Assembly (NCBI GenBank): GCA_027006785.1
Contig: JALTFR010000011.1
Coordinates: 1 to 64,000 of the forward strand
Reading direction: 5' to 3'
Length of the DNA stretch: 64,000 nucleotides
Origin: Thermoplasmata archaeon
GTDB taxonomy: Archaea > Thermoplasmatota > Thermoplasmata > WALJ01
Shown piece by piece: positions 43,111 through 52,761 of this stretch; position 1 is the first letter of the stretch, and each line of letters begins with the position of its first letter. Both the position numbers and the translations under genes were made by a program. Below the pieces are notes generated by a model. It saw only the letters and a program-made list of their open reading frames with translations, was not told where the DNA came from and made no database searches.

Positions 43111-44331
43111 ATGAAGGTCATGCTGATAATCCTCGATGGAATGGGTGACAGGCCGTCAGAAGCCCTGGGAGGATTGACGCCTCTGGAGGCCGCTGAGACA
43201 CCAAACATGGATGCACTTGCAAAGAAGGGCATAAACGGGATGATGGATCCCATAGCACCGGGAATACGGGCAGGGAGCGATACAGCCCACCTTTCCATAC
43301 TCGGTTATGATCCGTACGAGGTTTACACCGGCAGAGGTCCATTTGAGGCCGCTGGTGAGGGCCTTGAACTGATGCCCGGAGATGTGGCCTTCAGGTGCAA
43401 TTTCGCAACCCTGACCGATGGAAAGATAAGTGACAGAAGGGCAGGAAGGATAAAGGAAGGAACGCATGAGCTGGCTGCATCTCTGGATGGGATGGAGATA
43501 GACGGCGTAAAGGTGATCTTCAAGGAGTCCGTGGAGCACAGGGCGGTTCTTGTGCTCAGGGGGGAAGGGCTTTCGGCCAATATAAGCGACGCAGACCCGC
43601 ATGCTCTCGGGCCTGTGCATAAGGTAAAGCCGCTGGACGACAGCCCCGAGGCGAGGAGGACAGCGGATATCGTGAACACATTCGTGAAGGAATCTTACGA
43701 GAGGCTAAAAGACCACCCGGTAAACATAAAGAGAATCGAGGAGGAATTGCCTCCGGCGAACATAGTGCTTCCCAGAGGTGCCGGAATGGTACCGCATCTC
43801 TCCTCTTTCACGGAGCGCTATGGCATAAAGGCAGGTGCCATATCAGGCGTCTCCATCGTCAGGGGTGTCTGCAGGCTTGCGGGCATGGATGTACTTGATG
43901 TTGAAGGTGCGAAGGGCACTGCGAAGAGCGATTTCCATGCCAAGGTCGTTGCCGGGCTGGAATACCTGTCGAATGGCGGGGATTTCGTTCTCATAAACAT
44001 GAAGGCTCCCGACCTTTTCGGGCATGATTCGGACCCTGAAGGGAAGAGAGACATAATAGAGTGGATAGACTCCGCATTTGAGCCCCTGAATGATGTTGTG
44101 GACAGAGGCATAATAGCGATAACCGCCGACCACTCCACGCCCTGCGATGTGGGTGACCACAGCGGAGATCCTGTCCCTCTGCTAATCGCTGGCAAAGGTG
44201 TTAGAACCGACGATGTGGAGGAGTTCGGGGAAAGGAGCGCCATGAAAGGAGGCCTCGGTCAAATCAGGGGCAATGACCTGCTGAACATACTGTTCCAGCT
44301 TGCAGGGCTCTCCGAGAAGTTCGGAGCTTGA
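43111..44331 (+). CDS. apgM: 2,3-bisphosphoglycerate-independent phosphoglycerate mutase, archaeal type
   Basis: Interconverts 3- and 2-phosphoglycerate in glycolysis/gluconeogenesis. 406 residues of the alkaline-phosphatase superfamily. VMLIILDGMGDRPSEALGG at the N-terminus carries the metal Asp, GSDTAHLSILGYDP the catalytic Ser region, and the late ITADHSTPCDVGDHSGDP and KAPDLFGHD metal motifs are intact. A TTTTTAATC near 43073-43082 and GTGAT lead to the ATG. Confidence 0.94.
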   Translation: MKVMLIILDGMGDRPSEALGGLTPLEAAETPNMDALAKKGINGMMDPIAPGIRAGSDTAHLSILGYDPYEVYTGRGPFEAAGEGLELMPGDVAFRCNFATLTDGKISDRRAGRIKEGTHELAASLDGMEIDGVKVIFKESVEHRAVLVLRGEGLSANISDADPHALGPVHKVKPLDDSPEARRTADIVNTFVKESYERLKDHPVNIKRIEEELPPANIVLPRGAGMVPHLSSFTERYGIKAGAISGVSIVRGVCRLAGMDVLDVEGAKGTAKSDFHAKVVAGLEYLSNGGDFVLINMKAPDLFGHDSDPEGKRDIIEWIDSAFEPLNDVVDRGIIAITADHSTPCDVGDHSGDPVPLLIAGKGVRTDDVEEFGERSAMKGGLGQIRGNDLLNILFQLAGLSEKFGA

Positions 44332-44402
44332 AAAGCAGAAACTATCTCTCAGCAAGTGCCCTGGCAATCACACTCCGAAAGAGGAAGGTCGTAGACGTCG
44401 CT

Positions 44403-47400
44403 TCAGTAGGTTATCTCCACTACAACCGTTGACTGATACTGGTCGTCAGGTGTGGAAGGAGGTATGTGTATCCTCCAGTAAACCGGAGTGCTCACATCCG
44501 AGTCGGAATATCCAAATTCCATTCCTGCCGACCATGTTCCATCAGGCAGATTCGGCATAGACTGACCTGCTCCGCCACTGCTTTGATTTCCCCACACGGA
44601 GAAGGGCCCGTTTCCTGCGGCTGAAAACGGCCTCCATGTGGATATCTCGCTGTTTGTGGAATTTGCATCAGGATGTTCATTTTTCACATCAACATTCTCG
44701 CGTGTTATCTTATGTGATGAGTTCCTGACCCCGACAAGGTCGGATATGTTCAATTTCACATAGTACGGGAGGTTTGCCCTCACGCCTATCACTGTGGGTG
44801 GGCTGAGGTCTACCACGGCACTGGGGAAGCCCTGTCCGGATGGATTGTTCTTTACAGTTATCTCTGTGTATGCGTATATTCCAAATTCATCATATTTTGT
44901 CTCTTTCGCGGTGTCAGGTTTATCTTTATCATATATTGTTATATTAAAATTCCAGCTATTGATATCATTAAAAGCCTGTGACGGGTCTAATTGATTTCCG
45001 GCCGGGGACCATCCCTGACCCGGTGCGTATACCATCTGTTCTCCGAATGTTACATTTACATAAAGAAGGAAATAATCGAATTCATCAGAGCCCGGCCCGC
45101 TTCCTGCAAATCCCTTTCTATCCTCTGTTTTCTGGTACCAGTTAACCAGAACAAGTTCGTCCGTGCCATTCGGCCACATGAGCTTCCAGACACCTTCGTT
45201 ATTTACCGGATCAGAGCTATCTGGTGTAAAATGCAGGTGAAAATTGAAGTTCTTCCCTTTTGTCGTGTTATAGCCGTGTGCTGTGATGTTTTCGCTTCCG
45301 AAGTCATACCATGCATAGATGTCAAGACCACCCACCTTTGTCCATCCGCTGTCATAGGAGCAATTCATGAAGAAGGTGTATGTTGAGCCCACATCCGATT
45401 GTTTGTTCAGTCTGCTGTTTCCACTATCGTCAAGAATATCCATTGAATTTATATGTGGTATGTAGTTATCTGCTTTAACCTGCGTTGCTGTGTTGTACAT
45501 CTGGTATGAGATAACGATTCCTCTAGCAGAGGAGCCAAGGGCCAGGCCATAACCCGGACTTCCCGGGGATTTCACGGCCACCGTTGTAAGGTCATCCTGC
45601 ATAGTGCTGTCCGTCCATTCATTTGCAGATGTATGTCCAGGATAATAAACGAAGACTCTTCCTGTATCTCCTACGGCAATGGCCAGGCTCCCATCTTTCT
45701 TCCAGTCCACACTCTGGAGAGGTCTGCCGGTAGAGGGCAGCTTTATATCCTTGAAGTCTGCTCTCACACCAATCGCCATTGAATTGTAAACACCGGCATC
45801 GCTCCGGGTGTCTATGCTATAGACACTCCAGGAGGTCTCCGGTGGCCTCTGTATTGCGAGGTCAAGCCCCCGAGTGGAATAATGGTAAAGGACAAACTTG
45901 TCTCCGTATATACCAACCTTTATTGATGTTGCACCGGCACCGCTGCCAGAATCCACGGTATTGAATGTCCATGAGCCTCCGTTTTTCTCTGCTACCTGTA
46001 TTGCATCATTGTCCACATATGCAATGACGGGATTCCCATACTGATCAAGGTCCATCGAAACAAAACCTGCATCTGAACTCGTTACAGATTCGGTAGTCCA
46101 CGACTGTTGGAGCCCCTCCGTATATGCATACCTCAGCATGTTATTGTTTCCGTCATAATATGCAAGGTTCCAGTAATCGTCGCGATCGGTCGGATAAGGA
46201 CAGAGTTGCAGGTAGGAAACCGTGGATTTTCCAGAATTATCTACAACATAATGATGCCATACACCACCATCCAGATATGAATACATGGGTGTTGAGTTTG
46301 TAGCGTCCATGTAAGCAATGACAGGGCGGTTATATACTGTGTCCAGTGCAAGAGATGTGTACTTTCCCACATCGCTTGAGCCCCCGCTGTGTGCGAACCC
46401 AGTGTTCCATGAGCTCCCGTCATATTTCGCATATTTCAGGGCCTTGTTACTATAATCATAATAGCTGATAGACGGATTGTCGTTCCAGTCAATTGCTACT
46501 GAACTGAACTCACCAACATTTCCGGAGGTATCCACCTCTTCTATGTTCCATCTGTTGTTCTCAAAATAGGCCTGTTTGAGATGTGTTCTTCCACCATCCC
46601 AGTAGCTTATGTGCGGTCTTCCTTCGTGATCCAGTGCTATAGATGGATAGTAACCGGCATATCTGTTTCCGTCAACTACCGATGCATGCCAGGAATATCC
46701 GTCAAAACCAACATATCTCAGTTCTTCACTGCCCGATGTTTGATCATAATATGCTATATGAATGGTCTCTTTTATGTTGCTGATCTTCCACATCCTTCCA
46801 TGGCCGTCGGTGTCATACCCAACCACCAGAAGGCTCTCGTTTCCGGGCCTCCAGGAAACAGACGTGAATTCGGCCGCATCCGGGGGCACCTGTAGTGGAT
46901 AAACATCCTTGTAATCGCATAGATATGCAACACCTCTGTTCTTCGATGTGTCATATCCGACAGCTATGAAGTAGGAGGTACTTGCATTTTTATCACATGC
47001 CACACCCCTGAGAGAGATATCGCTATTCAATTGTATTGAGTGCCACTTTCCTTCATCTATATCAAACCAGGATATCATCCCGTAAGGCGTGCTATCGTAG
47101 GGAGTTCCCACTGCGATAATGCTGCCCTTGCTCCCGTGGAACGGGTCGTAACATCCTGCTGAAAAACCACCACCTGTGGACTCTGCGCTCAGGTCCAGCA
47201 TAGTCGGATCGCTCGAATTTGCATCTTCCATAAAGTATGCAGCGGATTCCCCACCGTCATCCGCAAGAATGAAGAAAGAATTCTCTTTGTAATATACCAC
47301 ATCATGCACAACACAGTCTCTATATATCTTATCCGTTAAATTTGTCCATCCTTCTTCAGGAGAGTATCTGAACAGGGCGGTGTGAGTTTGATTCCTAAGA

Positions 47401-47606
47401 TATGCACCTCCTGCTATGGCGTATTCATAGTTATCTTCATTCCACGCCATTCCATAGAAAAGTATGTTGTTCGGTGCGGCGATTGTGCTTATGGGCTTTT
47501 GCGGCTGATCTGTCGCGTGAACATGGACTGCCGGCAGAAGAATCACTGCCACCATGATGAACACAATCAACATTGCGCCGTTACGTCCGTTCCGGTAAAT
47601 CCTCAT
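44403..47606 (-). CDS. Large secreted beta-propeller-like protein
   Basis: A 1067-residue exported protein with a signal peptide (about 1-31). Residues 40-270 form a first propeller-like set. Residues 270-600 contain at least five repeats of about 50 residues with the pattern SIALDHEGRPHISYWD (SVAIDWNDNPSISYYD; SLALDTVYNRPVIAYMD; SMDLDQYGNPVIAYVD). A third part returns to propeller style. The C-terminal 350 residues are Ig-like beta and end VVVEITY. There is no PGF-CTERM or membrane anchor at the end. CAGGAGG precedes the start. Partner unknown. Confidence 0.72.
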   Translation of the reverse strand: MRIYRNGRNGAMLIVFIMVAVILLPAVHVHATDQPQKPISTIAAPNNILFYGMAWNEDNYEYAIAGGAYLRNQTHTALFRYSPEEGWTNLTDKIYRDCVVHDVVYYKENSFFILADDGGESAAYFMEDANSSDPTMLDLSAESTGGGFSAGCYDPFHGSKGSIIAVGTPYDSTPYGMISWFDIDEGKWHSIQLNSDISLRGVACDKNASTSYFIAVGYDTSKNRGVAYLCDYKDVYPLQVPPDAAEFTSVSWRPGNESLLVVGYDTDGHGRMWKISNIKETIHIAYYDQTSGSEELRYVGFDGYSWHASVVDGNRYAGYYPSIALDHEGRPHISYWDGGRTHLKQAYFENNRWNIEEVDTSGNVGEFSSVAIDWNDNPSISYYDYSNKALKYAKYDGSSWNTGFAHSGGSSDVGKYTSLALDTVYNRPVIAYMDATNSTPMYSYLDGGVWHHYVVDNSGKSTVSYLQLCPYPTDRDDYWNLAYYDGNNNMLRYAYTEGLQQSWTTESVTSSDAGFVSMDLDQYGNPVIAYVDNDAIQVAEKNGGSWTFNTVDSGSGAGATSIKVGIYGDKFVLYHYSTRGLDLAIQRPPETSWSVYSIDTRSDAGVYNSMAIGVRADFKDIKLPSTGRPLQSVDWKKDGSLAIAVGDTGRVFVYYPGHTSANEWTDSTMQDDLTTVAVKSPGSPGYGLALGSSARGIVISYQMYNTATQVKADNYIPHINSMDILDDSGNSRLNKQSDVGSTYTFFMNCSYDSGWTKVGGLDIYAWYDFGSENITAHGYNTTKGKNFNFHLHFTPDSSDPVNNEGVWKLMWPNGTDELVLVNWYQKTEDRKGFAGSGPGSDEFDYFLLYVNVTFGEQMVYAPGQGWSPAGNQLDPSQAFNDINSWNFNITIYDKDKPDTAKETKYDEFGIYAYTEITVKNNPSGQGFPSAVVDLSPPTVIGVRANLPYYVKLNISDLVGVRNSSHKITRENVDVKNEHPDANSTNSEISTWRPFSAAGNGPFSVWGNQSSGGAGQSMPNLPDGTWSAGMEFGYSDSDVSTPVYWRIHIPPSTPDDQYQSTVVVEITY

Positions 47607-47670
47607 TAAGAAGGCCTCCTGACCGAGCGGATAATGTTGATAGCATTAATAAAGTTTTGCTCCTGAAAAG

Positions 47671-47680
47671 CATATATAGT
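47671..47680 (+). promoter_or_regulatory. TATA box for the zinc-ribbon gene
   Basis: CATATATAGT, centred 25 bases before GTG 47700; this selects GTG 47700 over the in-frame GTG at 47679, which lies inside the box. Confidence 0.65.
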
Positions 47681-47699
47681 GCGAGGGAATGGCCTGTGC

Positions 47700-48044
47700 G
47701 TGAAATCCATCTTCAAAAAGGCCAGGAAAGCCGTTTCAAGGGTCAAACCGAAGAAAGAGAGGCACCTGCCTTTCATGTGTCCCGTATGCGGGGAAGAGGT
47801 CGATGCCACCGCCCCCGTGTGTCCCAAATGCGGCGCTCGCTTCCTTATCGGCGTATATACCTGTGGTAACTGTGGAGAAAGGGTTTCAGTGGATGACGAG
47901 ACCTGCCCGCACTGCGGAACGACATTCTACACCGGGAAAGTGAGGTATTTCTGCCCTGTGTGTGGCGCTGAGGTGGACAAGGACGCAACCTACTGTGATG
48001 TCTGCAATTCCACCTTCTGGAGCCCTGTGGCAAGGGAGTTCTGA
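47700..48044 (+). CDS. Multi-zinc-ribbon protein
   Basis: A 114-residue protein: a basic N-terminus (KSIFKKARKAVSRVKPKKE) followed by six CxxC knuckles: CPVCG, CPKCG, CGNCG, CPHCG, CPVCG and CDVC. These would make three zinc ribbons. The basic arm and ribbons suggest nucleic-acid or protein binding, but no family name is certain. The GTG start fits the TATA spacing. It ends 37 bases before the start of the PAPS-reductase-like gene, which also has an N-terminal zinc knuckle. Confidence 0.7.
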   Translation: MKSIFKKARKAVSRVKPKKERHLPFMCPVCGEEVDATAPVCPKCGARFLIGVYTCGNCGERVSVDDETCPHCGTTFYTGKVRYFCPVCGAEVDKDATYCDVCNSTFWSPVAREF

Positions 48045-48051
48045 GCGCCAT

Positions 48052-48060
48052 AACTAAATA
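48052..48060 (+). promoter_or_regulatory. TATA box for the PUA/PAPS-reductase gene
   Basis: AACTAAATA, centred about 26 bases before GTG 48082; leaderless spacing. Confidence 0.55.
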
Positions 48061-48081
48061 CACCCCTGTTTTCGCTGTACC

Positions 48082-49914
48082 GTGTCGTTGAAAAGGCTAG
48101 GCCGTATGAAGTTGAAATGGTGCGAGGAATGCAACCTTCCGCTAGTCGGAAAAAGATGCTCCGTATGTGGTTCCGAAGGAAAGAGCGTAGAGGTAACACC
48201 TCCCGGAGATGTGAGGCCTGCCTTTGAGTATGACCTGAACATGATATGGGAACTTGCGGAAAAGCAGTTCGGAGACGGATGCGGAGAGGCCTTCGATCCC
48301 AGAGACAAGGTCCTTGTCCTTAACAGAGCTCCAGGAGAGGACAGAATAGATGAGATAATCTCGGACGGACAGGTCATCGGTTCGCTCAAATACGATATCT
48401 TCCGCGGCCGTTTTATCCTTTCGCCTCGTGTTGAGGGTGCTGTTCGCCTGCTTCCATGCCTGAAAAGGTCATGGGTTGTTGTGGATGAAGGGGCCGTAAG
48501 GCCGATACTGGAGAGCGCAAATGCGCTCGCTGTCGGCATAAGCGAGATGTCCGAGGGTATAGAAAAGGGAGATGAGGTTGTGGTACTGTCTCCCGATGGG
48601 GAAGTGATTGCCGTTGGCAGGGCGATGATGAGCGGAGAGGAGATGAAAAAGGCGGAGAGAGGCGTCGGAATAAAGGTCAGGCACAGGTTGAAAGAGCCAG
48701 TACATATACTGAAAGGAGGTCAGGACTGGGACATGGCCATAGAGGCCAACAGACATGCCATCGAAAGGAATGTGAAGAAGGGCACCGGGTTCATAAAAAG
48801 GGTGGTGGAGGAGAACAACATGCCACTGGTGGCATCGTACAGTGGTGGAAAGGACTCTCTGGCAGCGCTCCTCGTAGCCCTCGATGCAGGTTACAAGCCC
48901 ACGGTGATGTTCCTGAACACAGGCATAGAGATGCCTGAGACAATAGAGAACGCCAGAAAAACGGCGGAGATATACGGGCTGGAATACCAGGAGATAGATG
49001 CAGGGGATGCATTCTGGAGAGGGTTAGAGATATTCGGGCCGCCTGCTAAGGATTATAGGTGGTGCTGCAAGGCATGTAAGTTAGGACCTACGACGCTCTT
49101 CATAAAGGAGAATTACCCTGAAGGCATGATATCCATCATAGGCCAGAGGAAGTACGAGTCCGAATCCCGCTCCAGAAAGGGAGAGGAATGGGAGAACCCC
49201 TGGGTCAAAAAGCAGAAGGGCATAAGCCCGATACAGGACTGGACAGCCCTGGAGGTCTGGCTCTACCTGTTCATGAAAGGAGCGGATTACAACCCGTGGT
49301 ATGAGAGAGGACTTTACAGGATAGGCTGTTATCTCTGCCCGTCCGCGGATATGGGTGATGCCGTCATACTGAAGCAGAATTTTGAAGGCTATGAGCGATG
49401 GGATTCGTACCTGAGCGAGTATGCAAAGGAAAAGGGACTTGAGGATGAGTGGCTTGAATATGGCCTCTGGAGATGGAGAAGGTTCCCGCCGTGGGCGAGA
49501 TCGAGGGGAATGAAGGCACCGGAGATAAAGAGGGGCAAAGGCGGGGTTTCCTTCGAGGGAAAGGAGGAACTGAAACCATCAGTTGATCTTGACATGGAGA
49601 GGGTGAAGGCCTTCGCATCCATACTGGGAGACTGGGAGGAAAAGGACGGGAAGATAGATGTAAAGGGCGTATGCACAATATCCGAGGGCTCTGTTTCAAT
49701 CCATGATATGCGGTCGTTCAGAGACATAGTGGGCGTTCTGGAGCAGGCGGTTAATTGCATGGGCTGCGGCGTCTGCGTGGGAAGATGCCCGACGGGAGCG
49801 CTCTCCATAATCGACGGCATAGCCGTTGCGAACCCGGGGGACTGCGTTCACTGCCGTGAATGCCTGAGAGGGCCCTGCCCTGCCCGTGATTTCAATCCCG
49901 GAAATTCGGCATAA
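48082..49914 (+). CDS. Zinc knuckle-PUA-PAPS reductase-ferredoxin fusion
   Basis: A 610-residue multidomain protein. Residues 13-31 form a CxxC/CxxC zinc knuckle (CEEC, CSVC). About 115-215 is a PUA-like RNA-binding domain (PILESANALAVGISEMSEGI). The PP-loop core carries ASYSGGKDSLAALLVA near 251-266, with WCCKACK and the late CYLCPS cysteines. The C-terminal 2x[4Fe-4S] ferredoxin has CMGCGVCVGRCPTGAL and CVHCRECLRGPCP. Known archaeal relatives are annotated as PAPS reductases, but PUA plus ferredoxin suggests tRNA or other RNA sulfuration. GTG 48082 is a leaderless start. Confidence 0.82.
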   Translation: MSLKRLGRMKLKWCEECNLPLVGKRCSVCGSEGKSVEVTPPGDVRPAFEYDLNMIWELAEKQFGDGCGEAFDPRDKVLVLNRAPGEDRIDEIISDGQVIGSLKYDIFRGRFILSPRVEGAVRLLPCLKRSWVVVDEGAVRPILESANALAVGISEMSEGIEKGDEVVVLSPDGEVIAVGRAMMSGEEMKKAERGVGIKVRHRLKEPVHILKGGQDWDMAIEANRHAIERNVKKGTGFIKRVVEENNMPLVASYSGGKDSLAALLVALDAGYKPTVMFLNTGIEMPETIENARKTAEIYGLEYQEIDAGDAFWRGLEIFGPPAKDYRWCCKACKLGPTTLFIKENYPEGMISIIGQRKYESESRSRKGEEWENPWVKKQKGISPIQDWTALEVWLYLFMKGADYNPWYERGLYRIGCYLCPSADMGDAVILKQNFEGYERWDSYLSEYAKEKGLEDEWLEYGLWRWRRFPPWARSRGMKAPEIKRGKGGVSFEGKEELKPSVDLDMERVKAFASILGDWEEKDGKIDVKGVCTISEGSVSIHDMRSFRDIVGVLEQAVNCMGCGVCVGRCPTGALSIIDGIAVANPGDCVHCRECLRGPCPARDFNPGNSA

Positions 49915-49945
49915 TCTTCATAAGAGGATGCGGTTTTCGAGAATT

Positions 49946-50809
49946 ATGCGTCAGATAACCGTTATAAGCGGAAAGGGTGGCACGGGAAAGACCAGCATAA
50001 CCTCGGCACTCGTCACACTGGAGAAGAGAAAGGTCATAGCGGACTGCGATGTGGACGCTCCCGACCTTCACCTGATACTTCACCCTGAAGTAAAGGACAG
50101 TGGGGATTTCTACGGAGGAGTGAGGGCGGCCAAGGACGACGATAAGTGCATAGACTGCGGGCTCTGCAGGCAGGTCTGCCGATTCGATGCGGTGGACGAG
50201 CAGTTCAACATAGACCCTTTCAAGTGCGATGGGTGTGGTTTCTGCGCATATGTGTGTCCCACAAAGGCCATAGAGATGAAGGAGAACCTATCTGGCCACT
50301 GGTATCTCTCGGAGACCGAATACGGGCCAATGGTCCATGCTAAACTCGATATCGGGGAGGAGAACTCAGGTAAACTCGTCACAGTTGTGCGCAACATGGC
50401 GAGGAACATCGCTGAAAAGGAGGGCTATCCATATGTCATCATAGACGGGCCTCCGGGAATAGGCTGTCCGGTCACATCCGCAATAACTGGTGTGGATGCA
50501 GTGCTCATAGTCACCGAGCCCACCATGTCGGGCATACACGATATGGAAAGGGTTCTCAGCGTTGCAAGGCACTTCGGCGCAAGGCCGTTCGTCCTGATAA
50601 ACAAGTACGACCTCAACGAAGAGATGACTGAAAAGATAGAGAATTACTGCAAGGAACAGGATGTTCCCGTGGTCGGAAAGATAGCATTCGACAGGGAGAT
50701 GACCGATGCGATGGTGCAGGGAAAATCAATCATACAGTACAAGCCGGAGGGAAAGACGGCAAAGGCAATACGGAATGCATGGGATAGAGTCAAAGTGGAG
50801 CTTTCCTGA
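49946..50809 (+). CDS. MinD/Mrp-type ATPase with inserted ferredoxin domain
   Basis: A 287-residue ParA-superfamily ATPase. The deviant Walker A reads SGKGGTGKTS at the N-terminus, and the switch II region IDGPPGIGCPV follows. Between them sit two [4Fe-4S] motifs, CIDCGLCRQVC and CDGCGFCAYVC. Such proteins may load or move Fe-S clusters, but the client is unknown. The upstream gene also ends in a ferredoxin module, 31 bases away, which suggests a shared electron or cluster task. ATG 49946 (MRQITVISG) is chosen; ATG 49928 is possible. Confidence 0.85.
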   Translation: MRQITVISGKGGTGKTSITSALVTLEKRKVIADCDVDAPDLHLILHPEVKDSGDFYGGVRAAKDDDKCIDCGLCRQVCRFDAVDEQFNIDPFKCDGCGFCAYVCPTKAIEMKENLSGHWYLSETEYGPMVHAKLDIGEENSGKLVTVVRNMARNIAEKEGYPYVIIDGPPGIGCPVTSAITGVDAVLIVTEPTMSGIHDMERVLSVARHFGARPFVLINKYDLNEEMTEKIENYCKEQDVPVVGKIAFDREMTDAMVQGKSIIQYKPEGKTAKAIRNAWDRVKVELS

Positions 50810-50857
50810 TGCGAATGCATGCGAATGTCCGGTTCTCAGCAGGTGCACATCAAAGAT

Positions 50858-51544
50858 TCAGAAGTAATCCTTTACATCATCCTCTTCTTTTTCATCTCGT
50901 TGTACTCTGCTTTCAGGTGCGGTAGCATATCCTGACTGGTTGGATGATTCCGGATATTGGGGAGAATATTGTGAGTCGTATTCTTGACCATATTGCTGTC
51001 CGTATTGCGGATATTGCGGGTATTCTGGAGCATACCCTGTAGCGGGTTGTGTTGCATATGGCTGAGGTTGATATGTGCCATTCATTCCAATCGCTCCGGG
51101 AGGTCCAATATACATACCGAGATATTCCTTGCGATATACTCCGAACTCCACCAGCCTGTAGAATAACCTTATTGAGAATGATATCGCCAGTATAATCGCT
51201 ATTCCGGGCACGAGGACCTCATAGCTATATGTGTCGGATTCATAGAATATGCTCATGCTTTCTATAAAGAAATAGCCCCAGAGAATGAGAAAGAATGCCG
51301 CTATCGTACCGAATGCGAGGCGTCCAGCGCTGCCTTTTTCATAATAGGCTGTCAACGATGCAAAAACGGTAAGAAGAATTCCCAGAACAAGGATATAGCT
51401 CCCGGTATTATGAAAGTAATCCGTTGGGTCCGCTCCATTGGAGATAAGTATCTGACTGACAGCATTTATGAAACCGAGAGGGGCGGCTATGAATATAAGG
51501 CCGTAGAGTATCCCTATTCCAGCAGCTTTTCCTGCATGTCCCAT
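50858..51544 (-). CDS. Four-helix membrane protein with Tyr/Gln/Pro-rich tail
   Basis: A 228-residue protein. Four membrane helices occupy about residues 8-140, then a C-terminal segment of about 80 residues very rich in Tyr, Gln, Pro and Gly (QYGQQYGQEYDSQYSPQYP). It ends in an acidic cluster. Such a low-complexity tail is likely disordered. The family is not recognised. The start shares one base with the stop of the upstream gene (TAATG), so the pair is translationally coupled. Confidence 0.6.
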   Translation of the reverse strand: MGHAGKAAGIGILYGLIFIAAPLGFINAVSQILISNGADPTDYFHNTGSYILVLGILLTVFASLTAYYEKGSAGRLAFGTIAAFFLILWGYFFIESMSIFYESDTYSYEVLVPGIAIILAISFSIRLFYRLVEFGVYRKEYLGMYIGPPGAIGMNGTYQPQPYATQPATGYAPEYPQYPQYGQQYGQEYDSQYSPQYPESSNQSGYATAPESRVQRDEKEEDDVKDYF

Positions 51545-52656
51545 TATGCATCCCTCCTGAAACCGTAATGCCATCCTGAGACGTTCTCTGTTATGGTAAT
51601 GATTGCGTAAGACGGGTAGCCGCTGACCGAAACACTTGTCTCCCTTTCAATTCTCTGCATAACAGGCGCAGTAAAGTGGTCGCTCTGGCTTCCTATGCTA
51701 TTGCCACCTGAATCATAGACAACCACGTTCACACTGAGGTCCAGATTGCGCGTGTATTCGTTCTTGAAAGAGTAATCTATGGAGAGAGTATTGCCGCTGG
51801 ATTGTGGGTTGCCAACCTGCAAATCATTGAAGGGTGCTCCCCACTCATATGTTCTGCTTATGTTGGTGTAAATGCCCGAATATTCTATTGTGGCGATAAC
51901 CGGAATATTCATGCTGTGTGTCATGAGATAATATGTGTCCCCTGCCGATATGTTGAATACCAGAGTATCGTAGTAATCAGTCCCAAGTTGAATTTTTTCA
52001 CAGGAGGATGAGAGAACTGAACTTCCGTTGTATATCTTTACCACTGCATCGGCAGTTCCGGACAGAAGATGTGAGGTTGATACGCTGTAAGGAAGATATA
52101 CCCTCATGCTGGCGCTCGATGAATCATAATATATGGTGCCGTTGTCTCTGTCTATTATTACGGATTTAATAAGTGGTTCCCAGGGGATTGTATTGCGGTA
52201 ATGTACGAGTATTTCTCCGCCTCTGCGCATGAAATATGCATTGATATCCGCATGGACAGTGAAGTTTGCATATTCCTTCCATATGTCTTCTTTTATGGAC
52301 TCAGGAAGTTCGTTCAAATCTATGCTTGCATTTATGTGCTCTCTATGGGTGCTTCCCGGTGCCACCGGCGGTATGTCTCTTTTCATCTCGTATATCTTCA
52401 TTCCGCTTTCATTGTGGATTATCCAGAGATGGAGGTGCACATCCCTTATTTCATAATTTCCACCGTTTATTATATCAAACCATGTGTGAGCGCTTATGGT
52501 GTCGTTGCCGAACTTCCATTCGATATCATCCTGGTCCTGCATCTCGAGGCTCACTTTTCCCGTAACAATCGGAGTGACTGCATTGTAAAGCGTATAACCT
52601 GAAAACAGAAGAGCTATTACGAATATCAGGTTCAACACTGCAAGGGATTTTTTCAT
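51544..52656 (-). CDS. Membrane-anchored surface protein, unrecognised
   Basis: A 370-residue protein. One N-terminal hydrophobic segment (5-30) could be a signal anchor, followed by a beta-rich extracellular body with many Asn-linked sequons. It contains tandem Ig-like parts: [13 protein letters not shown] in the first and [14 protein letters not shown] in the last. TATA CGTATTTAATC near 52675-52685 gives leaderless spacing. The pair with the Tyr-rich membrane protein is coupled by TAATG. Possibly an envelope complex; inference only. Confidence 0.6.
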   Translation of the reverse strand: MKKSLAVLNLIFVIALLFSGYTLYNAVTPIVTGKVSLEMQDQDDIEWKFGNDTISAHTWFDIINGGNYEIRDVHLHLWIIHNESGMKIYEMKRDIPPVAPGSTHREHINASIDLNELPESIKEDIWKEYANFTVHADINAYFMRRGGEILVHYRNTIPWEPLIKSVIIDRDNGTIYYDSSSASMRVYLPYSVSTSHLLSGTADAVVKIYNGSSVLSSSCEKIQLGTDYYDTLVFNISAGDTYYLMTHSMNIPVIATIEYSGIYTNISRTYEWGAPFNDLQVGNPQSSGNTLSIDYSFKNEYTRNLDLSVNVVVYDSGGNSIGSQSDHFTAPVMQRIERETSVSVSGYPSYAIITITENVSGWHYGFRRDA

Positions 52657-52728
52657 GCAGGCAGATTCCCGGAAATCGTATTTAATCTTTTAGCCGGCCT
52701 CCACTTTCACACACCTCATGGAAAAAGT

Positions 52729-52737
52729 CTTTTAATA
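52729..52737 (+). promoter_or_regulatory. TATA box for the Cdc48/VAT gene
   Basis: CTTTTAATA, 25-33 bases before ATG 52762; preceded by an A-rich GAAAAAG. Confidence 0.6.
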
Positions 52738-52761
52738 CTGCAGGCATGGCACATCGATATC

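Noticed and set aside
48082-49914. Sulfate-assimilating PAPS reductase
   Set aside because: A PUA domain, zinc knuckle and ferredoxin are not found in assimilatory PAPS reductases, and no sulfate genes are adjacent.
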